Shown here: positions 20,833 to 29,391 of the stretch, one piece after another | Position numbering within the stretch: position 1 is the stretch's first letter | Layout: each line of letters starts with the position of its first letter | Source: CAZVJU01 sp964627195 | Lineage (GTDB): Bacteria; Patescibacteriota; Microgenomatia; UBA8517 | DNA length: 37,508 bases | Assembly: GCA_964627195.1 (NCBI GenBank) | Contig: CAZVJU010000011.1 | Span: forward strand, 1-37,508 | Reading direction: 5' to 3' | Program-made: the position numbers and the translations under genes | The notes under the pieces: generated by a model | Told to the model about the DNA's origin: nothing | What the model saw: the letters and a program-made list of their open reading frames with translations, nothing else | Database searches by the model: none

Positions 20833-22848
20833 TTATACCAAGAATGGAGCCAGAAGAAGGGCGACGATTTGGACAATTTTCATCATAGGATTTAATGCCG
20901 GACCTGACGTGTCTTTCAGAGGATCTCCTACTGTGTCTCCGACTACTGCAGCTTTATGGCTGTCGCTTCCCTTTCCCCCAAAATTCCCATCTTCGATATA
21001 CTTTTTCGCATTATCCCAAGCGCCGCCGGTGTTGCACATAAAAAGCGCCAATGTTAGGCCGGATACTACTACTCCTCCTAAAAATCCGCCAAGTGTCGGA
21101 GCACCTAAAAAGCTAACAAGAATTGGCATGGCAACTACAATTGCTGCAGGGATAATTAACTCTTTTTGGGAGGCCAATGTAACTATTTCGACAGCTTTCG
21201 AATAGTCAGGAAGAGTTTTTCCCTCCATAATACCTTTAATTTCTCTGAATTGGCGTCTGACTTCCTCCACTACCTGGAATGCGGCCCGGCCGACAGATCC
21301 GATAAGACGGGAGGAGAAAAGGAATGGTAGTGCAGCACCCATGATAAGTCCTACAAATACCTTCGGTTGTGCTATATCAATTGACGTTAGTCCCGTTGCC
21401 TCAAAGTAGGTTGCAAAAAGGGATGATGCCGCAACTGCTGCCGACCCAATCGCAAAGCCCTTCGTAAGAGCTTTTGTAGTATTGCCGACTGCATCCAATC
21501 CGGCAGTTACCTTTTCAGCCTTACCCTTTAATCCCGCCATTTCCACCATACCCTGAGCATTGTCAGAAATTGGGCCGAAGGTATCCAAAGCCATGATAAT
21601 ACCTGTTGTTGCCAACATGCCCATACCGGCTAATGAAATTCCATAGAAACCTAGAAAATAATATCCTGCCATAATTGTGGCTACAATGATGAGGGCTGAG
21701 ACAAACGTTGATTCCATTCCGATTGCGATTCCTGCGATAAGATTTGTTCCGGCGCCGGTTTGAGAAGCGGTTGCTATTGAAACGACTGGTTTTTCGCCCG
21801 GCCCTGTATAGTATTTGGTCACAAAAAGAAGAGCTAGCATTGAAATAATTCCCGAGACCGCAGCATAGCCTGCTCTCGGTTCACCCAAAAGGAATGTGGC
21901 GAGACCCATAAAAATAATAATGGCGGCGACTGCCGAAATGATAAAGCCCCTAATAAGCGGATTTATAGCATTTTCAGTATCGCTTTTTGCTTTAACGAAA
22001 AAGGACCCTAGAATTGACGTCCATATTGCACCTGATCGGGCCAGGAGAGGAAAAACGACTCCAGCGAGGCCGAAAAGGGCACCCCCTAGAATCATTGCTG
22101 CAACGATAGTTAGTGCATATGACTCAAAAACGTCGGCGCTCATGCCTGCGCAATCCCCGACATTATCCCCCACGTTATCTGCAATTGTTGCCGGATTTCT
22201 GGGATCATCTTCAGGTATGCCTTTTTCCACCTTGCCGACAAGATCCGCTCCTACATCAGCTGCTTTGGTAAATATTCCACCCCCAACTCGCATAAAAAGT
22301 GCTAAAAGCGCTGCTCCGAATCCGTAGCCTACCAATACATCAGTTGCGTGTTTAGCAACAACGGGAGCTCCTTGGGATATAAAGCTGAAGTACGACCACA
22401 TATAAATTAAGGAAACCCCAAGAAGTCCCAAACCAACGAGAAGCATGCCGTTAACAGTTCCTGCCCCGAAAGCAATTTTTAAAGCCGGATTCAAACCTTT
22501 CTGGGCATTATTAGCAGTCCGGACATTTGCACGAACGGCTATCCACATGCCGAAATAGCCGATAATCCCCGAGAAAATTGCGCCTAAAAGAAAAGTGATT
22601 GCAACTTCTATACCCAGGGATGGAGTAAGAGCGATAACAATAGCTAGAAGAAGCATAATTGGAACTACTACTTTAAATTGGCGTTTAAGGTAGCTCATCG
22701 CGCCTTCTCTGACTGCTTTTGCAATCTGTTTTAATTTTTCATTACCCTCCGGGGCACTAAGAACTCTCTTAGCCAAGTAAAGACCGTATCCCAATGCACA
22801 AATGGAGGTAAAAGGGGCGACAAAAAGCGCTATTAACTGGATATTCAT
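20833..22848 (-). CDS. hppA: Membrane-bound proton-translocating pyrophosphatase
   Basis: A 671-residue H+-PPase that couples PPi hydrolysis to ion pumping across the membrane. The catalytic motif DVGADLVGKVE is at 198-208, followed by DDPRNPATIADNVGDNVGDCAG; about 16 helices are expected. Lys459 in GNTTKALTKG occupies the position where K+-dependent enzymes have Ala, so this should be the K+-independent, proton-pumping type. I moved the start to ATG 22848: the in-frame GTG at 22890 would translate a palindromic repeat into 14 residues. Confidence 0.95.
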   Translation of the reverse strand: MNIQLIALFVAPFTSICALGYGLYLAKRVLSAPEGNEKLKQIAKAVREGAMSYLKRQFKVVVPIMLLLAIVIALTPSLGIEVAITFLLGAIFSGIIGYFGMWIAVRANVRTANNAQKGLNPALKIAFGAGTVNGMLLVGLGLLGVSLIYMWSYFSFISQGAPVVAKHATDVLVGYGFGAALLALFMRVGGGIFTKAADVGADLVGKVEKGIPEDDPRNPATIADNVGDNVGDCAGMSADVFESYALTIVAAMILGGALFGLAGVVFPLLARSGAIWTSILGSFFVKAKSDTENAINPLIRGFIISAVAAIIIFMGLATFLLGEPRAGYAAVSGIISMLALLFVTKYYTGPGEKPVVSIATASQTGAGTNLIAGIAIGMESTFVSALIIVATIMAGYYFLGFYGISLAGMGMLATTGIIMALDTFGPISDNAQGMVEMAGLKGKAEKVTAGLDAVGNTTKALTKGFAIGSAAVAASSLFATYFEATGLTSIDIAQPKVFVGLIMGAALPFLFSSRLIGSVGRAAFQVVEEVRRQFREIKGIMEGKTLPDYSKAVEIVTLASQKELIIPAAIVVAMPILVSFLGAPTLGGFLGGVVVSGLTLALFMCNTGGAWDNAKKYIEDGNFGGKGSDSHKAAVVGDTVGDPLKDTSGPALNPMMKIVQIVALLLAPFLV

Positions 22849-22857
22849 ATTTAACTT

Positions 22858-22886
22858 CTGACTTTCTTTTTGAAAAAGAAAGTCAG
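22858..22886. repeat. Palindromic unit, AACTTTCTTTT family, copy C
   Basis: Perfect inverted repeat of CTGACTTTCTTTTT over 29 bases, followed by GCAAAGAAAA as at copy A. It lies between gyrB and hppA, 9 bases upstream of the hppA start on the minus strand, where the hairpin would stand in the leader. Confidence 0.8.
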
Positions 22887-22978
22887 GCAAAGAAAATGAA
22901 ATACAAGTTTAATCAAAAAAGACCCTACTTGAGCCTTAAGCGATATTGTATTTCAGTTAGTTTAACTTTGCAAGAGCC

Positions 22979-24928
22979 CTAGATATCGAGAGTTGCCATC
23001 TTCGCGTGAGTTTGGATGAATTTTTTGCGGGGAGCGACCTCTTCGCCCATGAGAACAGTGAAGATTTTGTCAGCTTCTTCAGCATTTTCAATACCGACCT
23101 GTTTTAAAATTCGCACCTTTGGATCCATAGTAGTATCCCAAAGTTGCTCGGGATTCATTTCTCCCAAACCTTTATATCTTTGAAGAATAAACTTAGTATC
23201 GGCTCTCTCTTTGATAATGGCATCTTTTTCCTCATCGGAATATGAATAGAAAATTTCTTTACCATATTGAAGCCTAAAAAGCGGAGGGAGAGCTACATAA
23301 AGATAGCCTTTGGTTATAACCTCAGGCATATGCCGATAAAAAAATGTTAAAAGAAGGGTTTTTATGTGTTCGCCATCAACATCAGCGTCGGTCATGACGA
23401 TAATTCTATGATAGCGAACTTTGTTGTAGTCAATAATGTCCCCTATTCCGGCCCCCAAAGCTATAATCAGGTTTTTCAGCTCTTCAAATTTAACTATTTT
23501 ATCAAGATGGGCCCGCTCTGTATTAAGAATTTTTCCCCCAAGAGGCAAAATTGCTTGGAAATGCCGGTCTCTGCCTTGTTTTGCGGAACCCCCTGCAGAT
23601 TCACCCTCTACTATATAGAGTTCGGAGGTTTCAGGATCGCGGGATTGACAATCAGCCAGTGTACCCGGGAGAGATGACCCCTCGAGTGCCCCTTTTCGTA
23701 AAACTGCCTCTTTTGCTGCCCGGGCCGCAAGACGTGCTCTTGCCGCTAAAAATATTTTTTCCAGAACACTTTTCGCATCAGAGGGATGCTCCTCGAAATA
23801 GGTATCCAACCCTTCCTTAACGGTAGATTGAACAAATCCCTGAACCTCGGGATTATTCAATTTTGCCTTGGTTTGGCTTTCAAATTGGAGCGATTCTGAG
23901 GGCATTTTAACGTAAACTACTGCTGTAAGACCCTCCTTCATGTCGTCCCCAGTTAGGCCGTTACCTCCCGGAAGTTTGTCGGAGGCTCCTGCTTTTTTAG
24001 CATAGTCCGTAATTGCGCGTGTTAAAGCAATACGGAAACCTGTAAGGTGGGTTCCCCCATCGGTTGTGTTGATGCCGTTGACGTAACCTTTGACATTTTC
24101 GTTGTAGCTGTCTGTGTATTGAAGAGCAACTTCGGCTGACATGTCGCCGTCTTCTTTAGATACGTAAATGACGTCAGAAACAGTATCTTTTCCCCGATTT
24201 GTGTGGGCAACTAGTGATTTTATCCCCCCCTCAAAGTAGTAATGGTCCTCCTCATTCGCTCGTTCATCATAAAAATGGAAAGACAGTTTAGGAACTAGGT
24301 ATGCCCGGTCTTTCAGATGCGATTTTATCCGATTATTATCGTAAAAACTGTTTTTGAAGATATTAGAATCGACTTTAAATGTGGTTATTGTCCCCGTTTG
24401 GTTGCTACCTATTATTATATTCCACTCTTTTGGGAACCATTTATCAAGAACTTCCTGGTTTATCTCAGAGACTGCTTTTTTTGGAGCTCCGGCCTCGTAT
24501 TCTTGGTAATAAGCTTTGTTATTACGTAGAACCACGACTCTGAAGTAGCTTGAAAGCGCGTTAACTACAGATGCGCCGACGCCATGCAGACCGCCGGAAA
24601 TTTTGTAGGCGCCGCCGCCGAATTTTCCGCCAGCGTGCAGTTTGGTCATGGTCAGCTCCAACGCCGAAATTCCGGATGAGTGTTTGTCTACAGGAATACC
24701 CCGGCCGTCGTCTCTGATCGTTACTGTCCCGTCTTTATGAATGTAAGAGTAAATATTTTGTGCTACACCTGCGAAGGATTCGTCGACCGAATTGTCCAGA
24801 ATTTCCCGGAAACATTCGTGTAATCCTCTTGCGTCGGTTGACCCGATATACATTCCAGGCCGTTTGCGAACTGGTTCCAGCCCTTCAAGAACCTGGATTT
24901 GTTTGGCGGTGTAGAGATTATTAGCCAT
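22979..24928 (-). CDS. gyrB: DNA gyrase subunit B
   Basis: A 649-residue GyrB. The GHKL ATPase domain shows EILDNSVDE (catalytic Glu, Mg2+ Asn), DDGRGIPVD and the HAGGKFGGGAYKISGGLHGVGASVVNALS lid split here as HAGGKFGG and GLHGVGASVVNALS. The transducer follows, then the TOPRIM domain with YIVEGESAGGSAKQGRD and TDADVDGEHI, and the tail with RYKGLGEMN. Its length is that of short GyrB proteins without the enterobacterial insert. It provides ATP hydrolysis for GyrA (13317-15977). It follows the delta' gene by 22 bases, so it may be cotranscribed, but a TATAAT box also lies 14 bases before its ATG. Confidence 0.96.
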   Translation of the reverse strand: MANNLYTAKQIQVLEGLEPVRKRPGMYIGSTDARGLHECFREILDNSVDESFAGVAQNIYSYIHKDGTVTIRDDGRGIPVDKHSSGISALELTMTKLHAGGKFGGGAYKISGGLHGVGASVVNALSSYFRVVVLRNNKAYYQEYEAGAPKKAVSEINQEVLDKWFPKEWNIIIGSNQTGTITTFKVDSNIFKNSFYDNNRIKSHLKDRAYLVPKLSFHFYDERANEEDHYYFEGGIKSLVAHTNRGKDTVSDVIYVSKEDGDMSAEVALQYTDSYNENVKGYVNGINTTDGGTHLTGFRIALTRAITDYAKKAGASDKLPGGNGLTGDDMKEGLTAVVYVKMPSESLQFESQTKAKLNNPEVQGFVQSTVKEGLDTYFEEHPSDAKSVLEKIFLAARARLAARAAKEAVLRKGALEGSSLPGTLADCQSRDPETSELYIVEGESAGGSAKQGRDRHFQAILPLGGKILNTERAHLDKIVKFEELKNLIIALGAGIGDIIDYNKVRYHRIIVMTDADVDGEHIKTLLLTFFYRHMPEVITKGYLYVALPPLFRLQYGKEIFYSYSDEEKDAIIKERADTKFILQRYKGLGEMNPEQLWDTTMDPKVRILKQVGIENAEEADKIFTVLMGEEVAPRKKFIQTHAKMATLDI

Positions 24929-24942
24929 ATATCAGACTGTTA

Positions 24943-24948
24943 ATTATA
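24943..24948 (-). promoter_or_regulatory. -10 box before gyrB
   Basis: Consensus TATAAT on the minus strand in the 22-base gap between the delta' gene and gyrB, 14 bases before ATG 24928. No good -35 is seen. Confidence 0.4.
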
Positions 24949-24950
24949 CC

Positions 24951-25580
24951 TTATATTTTACGTTCAGGAAGACCTAACTGTATAGCAAAATTCGTCAGCT
25001 GCAGATTCACATTACCATTTGCTTTGAGATTTATGAAAGTTTTTTGGGCAACCTTCAAAGCCAGGCTGAGTACTTTAAAATTATCACTTCTTTTGATTAA
25101 TAAGTTATGCCAAAGGTGGAGTAGATCTGTCATAAAAACGATTGCTTCGTCACGCTTTTTAATTTTGTCCAAATACGCAAATTTCTCACCGATCGACATG
25201 TCAAGAAATTGTGACAATTTTTCATCATGTGTTACAGTTTGTCTATTTCCTGCTACTCTTATAACCTGACATCTGGAAACTATTGTTGGAATAAGTTTTT
25301 CTTCAGAGGATGCCGTCAGGATATAACTGAGATTTTTTTGAGGCTCTTCAAGGTTTTTCAAAAAAGCGTTTAGTGCTTCATCCCCCGCCGAATCGATATC
25401 TGTTATTACTATGCTCGTGGGTTTTTCGACTGACAGTTTAGTAAAGTGTGAAAGCTTTCGGACCTCGTCGATTTTAGTAATTGAAAATTCATAAGTTACT
25501 TGCGCTATGGTTTTAGCCAAGGTTTTGGCTTGTAGTACTGTTTCTTCGGGATCCGGACCTACTACTAGATAAGCATGCAT
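24951..25580 (-). CDS. holB: DNA polymerase III delta' subunit-like clamp loader protein
   Basis: A 209-residue AAA+-type protein. LNAFLKNLEEPQKN followed by ILTASSEEKLIPTIVSRCQVI is characteristic of delta' (HolB), including the SRC arginine-finger motif. The Walker A region is degenerate (VVGPDPEETV), as in delta', and the protein is short, ending soon after the lid region. It would assist loading of the sliding clamp. I chose ATG 25580, eight bases after TATAAT; the upstream TTG at 25586 lies too close to the -10. It precedes gyrB by 22 bases. Confidence 0.8.
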   Translation of the reverse strand: MHAYLVVGPDPEETVLQAKTLAKTIAQVTYEFSITKIDEVRKLSHFTKLSVEKPTSIVITDIDSAGDEALNAFLKNLEEPQKNLSYILTASSEEKLIPTIVSRCQVIRVAGNRQTVTHDEKLSQFLDMSIGEKFAYLDKIKKRDEAIVFMTDLLHLWHNLLIKRSDNFKVLSLALKVAQKTFINLKANGNVNLQLTNFAIQLGLPERKI

Positions 25581-25588
25581 GGCCAACC

Positions 25589-25619
25589 ATTATATTGCAA
25601 ATACACTTCATGAAGTCAA
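25589..25619 (-). promoter_or_regulatory. Promoter of the delta' gene
   Basis: TTGACT (25619-25614), a 19-base spacer and TATAAT (25594-25589), 8 bases before ATG 25580. Confidence 0.55.
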
Positions 25620-25683
25620 GTAAAGCATAAGTCTCGAAATTTGAGGTCGAAAACTTAATATGGAAAATCTAAGCTCTCTATAC

Positions 25684-25722
25684 TATAATTAGCTAGTCCC
25701 AAAAGGTTATCCCCGTGAGGGG
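25684..25722 (+). promoter_or_regulatory. Promoter and leader hairpin of the ABC transporter gene
   Basis: TATAAT (25684-25689) starts a leader containing CCCC-GTGA-GGGG (25711-25722), a four-pair stem with a GNRA-type tetraloop. The right arm GAGGGG is the only Shine-Dalgarno-like sequence before the TTG start at 25731, so the hairpin would hide the ribosome site. Confidence 0.45.
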
Positions 25723-25730
25723 TATTTTCT

Positions 25731-27482
25731 TTGGCCCTAAAAATGAAAAATTTAGTACAAAATCTCAAGATTTTTTTTGGTTTTGCGATACAGAAGCGTG
25801 CAGCGTATTGTGCTTTTGTTGGCGCAACGCTCATAAGTGCTCTCTTTTTCTATACAATCCCCTACTTTTATAAACTCTTTACTGACAATTTAATTCAAGG
25901 CGATATTAAGGCACTTTATATGACGCTTCTATTTCTGATGGTGTTCAGACTGAGTGCGATGCTCTTTAAGAATTTAGCATTCTTTTTAGGCGATCGTGGT
26001 TCTATCGATGGCGCTTCACTCGCTCGAAGAACAATTTTTAAACACGTACAGGATTTGGATTTTGCTTTTCACTCCAACAAAAGTACCGGCTATCTGATTT
26101 CTGCTTTCAAAAGAGGTGATGGTGCTTTTTGGACGATGTATTTTAATTTACACCACAGGTTTTTGGATGTATTCGTCGGTTTTTTGGTGATGCTTTATTT
26201 TCTAAACCAACTTGCTTTCACTTTTACACTTTTAATTCTGATGTCATTTTTCTTGACATTTTTATTAACTAAATTTTTGATTACATTAAACGTCCGAGCC
26301 AGAAAGCTACACAACGAGGATGAAGATAATTTGTCAGCTGTAATTACCGATAACATGATCAATTTTGAAACAGTCAAACTTTTTTCAAAAGAGGCATGGG
26401 AGTTGGGTAGGTTAAAGCAACAGTTTATCCCATGGAGGGCTTCGGCAATTAAGTACGTAAATACTTATAGGTATATCGATTTGTCAATCGGGGGTCTCAT
26501 TAATCTCAGCATATTTTTAGTTTTGTTTTTTGCGCTCCGGCTTTTTAGCAGGGATGAATTGGTGTTAAGTGACTTTATTTTGGTTTTAGGGTTTATCAGC
26601 AGTTTCTATCCGCGGCTTTTCGATCTTATTTGGGGGCTAAGAGAAGTTGGCAAAGATTTTGCAGATATAGATAGGTACTTTGGCCTTTTAAGCTATGGCA
26701 TAGAAATAAAAGATCCGGAAAATCCGGTACACCTAAATTCGGTTCGCGGGGAAATAGAATTTAACAATGTCACTTTTACCTATGCCGAAAGTAAAAAAGA
26801 AGCTCTGGAAAATGTTAATTTACGGGTTCGTCAAGGGCAATCCATAGCATTAGTTGGCCGCTCAGGATCCGGCAAAACGACGCTTATGAAACTCTTGATG
26901 CGATTTTATGATGTAGACAAAGGCGAGATTTTAATTGACGGGGTTGGTGTCCAACAATTTACAAAATCACATCTCAGAAGTTTTATGGGTGTTGTTCCCC
27001 AGGAACCGGTGCTTTTTAATAATACAATCGGTTATAACATTGCATACGGCAAAGAAAAAGCTACGCGGAAGGAAATTGTGGCTGCGGCGAAAATAGCGAA
27101 TTTACATGAATTTATAGAAACTTTGCCCAGAAGATATGAAACTCACGTCGGAGAGCGCGGAATTAAGCTCTCAGGAGGCCAAAAACAGCGACTTGCCATA
27201 GCCAGAATGGTACTATCCGATCCCGATATTATTATTTTTGACGAGGCAACAAGCCAGCTGGATTCCGAAAATGAGCTTCTTATTCAGGGGGCGCTATGGA
27301 AGGTTGCTCGCAACAAGACTACTATAATTATTGCACACCGGCTTTCAACGGCTATGCGAGCAGATAAAATAATAGTTATGGAAAAAGGGAGGATTGTTGA
27401 AACAGGATCGCATATAGAGCTTTTGTCTAAAGAAAAGAGTCTTTACAAACATTTTTGGAACCTTCAGACGAATACAGTTTGA
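25731..27482 (+). CDS. ABC transporter, fused permease and ATPase (MsbA/lipid exporter type)
   Basis: A 583-residue half-transporter that would act as a dimer. Residues 1-330 hold six membrane helices of the type I exporter fold; the ATPase domain from about 345 has Walker A GRSGSGKTT (376-384), Q-loop VVPQEP, signature LSGGQKQR, Walker B IIIFDEATS and H-loop IIAHRLST. Substrate unknown; lipids or peptides are typical. TTG 25731 has GAGGGG eight bases before it; ATG 25743 is an in-frame alternative without such a site. Confidence 0.92.
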   Translation: MALKMKNLVQNLKIFFGFAIQKRAAYCAFVGATLISALFFYTIPYFYKLFTDNLIQGDIKALYMTLLFLMVFRLSAMLFKNLAFFLGDRGSIDGASLARRTIFKHVQDLDFAFHSNKSTGYLISAFKRGDGAFWTMYFNLHHRFLDVFVGFLVMLYFLNQLAFTFTLLILMSFFLTFLLTKFLITLNVRARKLHNEDEDNLSAVITDNMINFETVKLFSKEAWELGRLKQQFIPWRASAIKYVNTYRYIDLSIGGLINLSIFLVLFFALRLFSRDELVLSDFILVLGFISSFYPRLFDLIWGLREVGKDFADIDRYFGLLSYGIEIKDPENPVHLNSVRGEIEFNNVTFTYAESKKEALENVNLRVRQGQSIALVGRSGSGKTTLMKLLMRFYDVDKGEILIDGVGVQQFTKSHLRSFMGVVPQEPVLFNNTIGYNIAYGKEKATRKEIVAAAKIANLHEFIETLPRRYETHVGERGIKLSGGQKQRLAIARMVLSDPDIIIFDEATSQLDSENELLIQGALWKVARNKTTIIIAHRLSTAMRADKIIVMEKGRIVETGSHIELLSKEKSLYKHFWNLQTNTV

Positions 27483-27491
27483 GGTTTGCTA

Positions 27492-27520
27492 TTGAAGGAA
27501 CCCTTCTTGTACGGCATAAT
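27492..27520 (+). promoter_or_regulatory. Promoter of pilB
   Basis: TTGAAG (27492-27497), 17-base spacer, CATAAT (27515-27520), 8 bases before ATG 27529. Confidence 0.6.
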
Positions 27521-27528
27521 GAAATTGT

Positions 27529-29229
27529 ATGCCTGCCCAACCACTAAGCTACACTAGTCAGAAGGATTCTCCTCAAACGCTTGCGGACATTCTGGTTAAG
27601 CTTGGTGCGCTTGATCCAACTCATGCAAAAGAGGTGAACTTTTCAGAGATACAAACTGGGAAAACTCAGGAGGAAATTCTCATTAGCCGGAAGCTGGTGG
27701 ACGAGAGTGCTTTAACTCGTGCCAAGGCAACTTTCTATAATGTACCATATATAGATTTAACCTCAGTTCCGGTTTCACCTGAAGCATTATCTTTTCTTCC
27801 CCAAGAAGTAGCGACTCGCTTTAAAGTATTCCCGGTATCAGTTGATCCAGTTAAGAAAGAGATTGTCGTTGCCATGGCGGATCCGATGAACATGACAGCG
27901 ATTGAGTTTGTTGAACAAAAGACCGGTTATCTGATAAAACCTTATGCGGCAGAAGCTTCGAAGATCGAAACCATGATTGGTGCAGGCTATACTACTTCCC
28001 TTGCTAAAGAAGTATCAGAAGCCCTTCGCGAAGTTCCGGATGACAGTAAGGTAAGAACTCTTAACGCCGCAAAGACTGGATTAATCCGCGAGGAAAGAGT
28101 TGCTGAAATTGTCACTCATATATTGGGGTTTGCGGAAAAAGCGCGGGCATCAGATATCCACATTGAGCCGCAAGAGAAATCCACTCGTGTTCGCTACAGA
28201 ATTGACGGCATTTTGCAGGAAAAACTTACAATTCCCAGAGAACTTCACGATGCTCTCACTTCACGAATTAAAATTCTTTGCGGAATGAAAATCGATGAGA
28301 AACGTGTTCCTCAGGACGGGCGCTTCAACTTTAAGTCAGGAGACCAGGAAATTGATCTTCGAGTTTCTTCTCTTCCCACAGCCTGGGGCGAAAAAATTGT
28401 TATGAGGTTGTTAAGGAAAACTGGTGGTATCCCGAGTTTGCAGGAGTTGGGACTGCGGGGCAGGGCCCTTAAAAATTTAGAAGACGCAATCTTGCGGCCT
28501 CACGGCATTATTCTTATTACCGGTCCTACCGGCAGCGGTAAAACAACAACTCTTTACTCTATTATTCAAAAGATTAATACCTCAAAGGTAAACATCGTTA
28601 CACTGGAAGACCCTATCGAATATAAAATTCCCGGGGTAAATCAGGTACAGGTAAATCCTGCTGCCGGGTTAACTTTCGCCTCAGGTTTGCGTGCTTTTTT
28701 GCGGCAAGATCCCAACATTATTTTAGTCGGCGAAATCCGTGATCAGGAAACTGCGGATTTGGCCATCCAAGCGGCACTTACAGGCCATTTGGTTTTTTCT
28801 ACACTTCACACAAATGATGCTTCAGGTGCCCTACCCAGACTTTTGGACATGGGGGCTGAGCCTTACCTACTTGCATCTTCCATGACTGCTATTGTTGCTC
28901 AACGCGTCGTCCGGAAAATTCATGAGGGGTGTAAAACTAGTTATACCGGTGAAGCAAAGATAATAAGCGACATGCATTCCGTTTTGGGAACGTTATGGCC
29001 AAACGGCAGAGATGCTAAACTTTACAAGGGTCAGGGAAGAGTAGCAATATTTGAAGTCTTGCCCATTAGCGAAAAAATTAGTAGGCTTATACTAGAGAGA
29101 GCTTCTTCCTCCCAGATTGAGCTGGAGGCGCGTGAGGAAGGCATGATCGCAATGAAACAGGACGGCTATTTGAAAGTGCTTGAAGGGATAACTACTATTG
29201 AAGAGGTGTTGAGAGTAGCACAGGAATAG
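27529..29229 (+). CDS. pilB: Type IV pilus assembly ATPase PilB
   Basis: A 566-residue GspE/PilB-type hexameric ATPase that powers pilus extension from the cytoplasm. Residues about 15-160 form the N-terminal GspE domain; the motor domain has an Asp box (ASDIHIEPQ), Walker A GPTGSGKTT (332-340), the Glu in TLEDPIEY, Walker B NIILVGEIRD and a His box (GHLVFSTLHTNDA). The zinc-binding four-Cys loop common in PilB is not preserved: VRKIHEGCK has one Cys where CxxC is usual. It begins the pilus locus and is followed by pilT after a structured spacer. Confidence 0.95.
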   Translation: MPAQPLSYTSQKDSPQTLADILVKLGALDPTHAKEVNFSEIQTGKTQEEILISRKLVDESALTRAKATFYNVPYIDLTSVPVSPEALSFLPQEVATRFKVFPVSVDPVKKEIVVAMADPMNMTAIEFVEQKTGYLIKPYAAEASKIETMIGAGYTTSLAKEVSEALREVPDDSKVRTLNAAKTGLIREERVAEIVTHILGFAEKARASDIHIEPQEKSTRVRYRIDGILQEKLTIPRELHDALTSRIKILCGMKIDEKRVPQDGRFNFKSGDQEIDLRVSSLPTAWGEKIVMRLLRKTGGIPSLQELGLRGRALKNLEDAILRPHGIILITGPTGSGKTTTLYSIIQKINTSKVNIVTLEDPIEYKIPGVNQVQVNPAAGLTFASGLRAFLRQDPNIILVGEIRDQETADLAIQAALTGHLVFSTLHTNDASGALPRLLDMGAEPYLLASSMTAIVAQRVVRKIHEGCKTSYTGEAKIISDMHSVLGTLWPNGRDAKLYKGQGRVAIFEVLPISEKISRLILERASSSQIELEAREEGMIAMKQDGYLKVLEGITTIEEVLRVAQE

Positions 29230-29242
29230 AAGCCATTAGGTT

Positions 29243-29384
29243 TATATAGCTTACTCAATTCAAAATGTCATTTTAAAAAACTGACATTTTGACAAGTAAT
29301 GGAAGCTATATATCAATGTTCAAAACATAATTGAAATACGACATTTTGTTTTGAACTTGCTATAGCACTTGGTATTGAAACCAA
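29243..29384 (+). promoter_or_regulatory. Nested hairpins in the pilB-pilT spacer
   Basis: TATATAGCTT (29243-29252) pairs with AAGCTATATA (29303-29312) and encloses CAAAATGTCA (29261-29270) paired with TGACATTTTG (29282-29291). Then GTTCAAAACA (29318-29327) pairs with TGTTTTGAAC (29347-29356), and TTGGT/ACCAA (29369-29384) ends 7 bases before the pilT ATG. All stems are perfect. A TTGACA at 29289-29294 with a downstream AT-rich -10 could start pilT transcription here. Confidence 0.65.
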
Positions 29385-29391
29385 TTGTAAG

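Noticed and set aside
22849..22890. N-terminal extension of HppA from GTG 22890
   Set aside because: It would translate the palindromic unit into 14 hydrophilic residues before the first membrane helix; ATG 22848 gives the normal family start.
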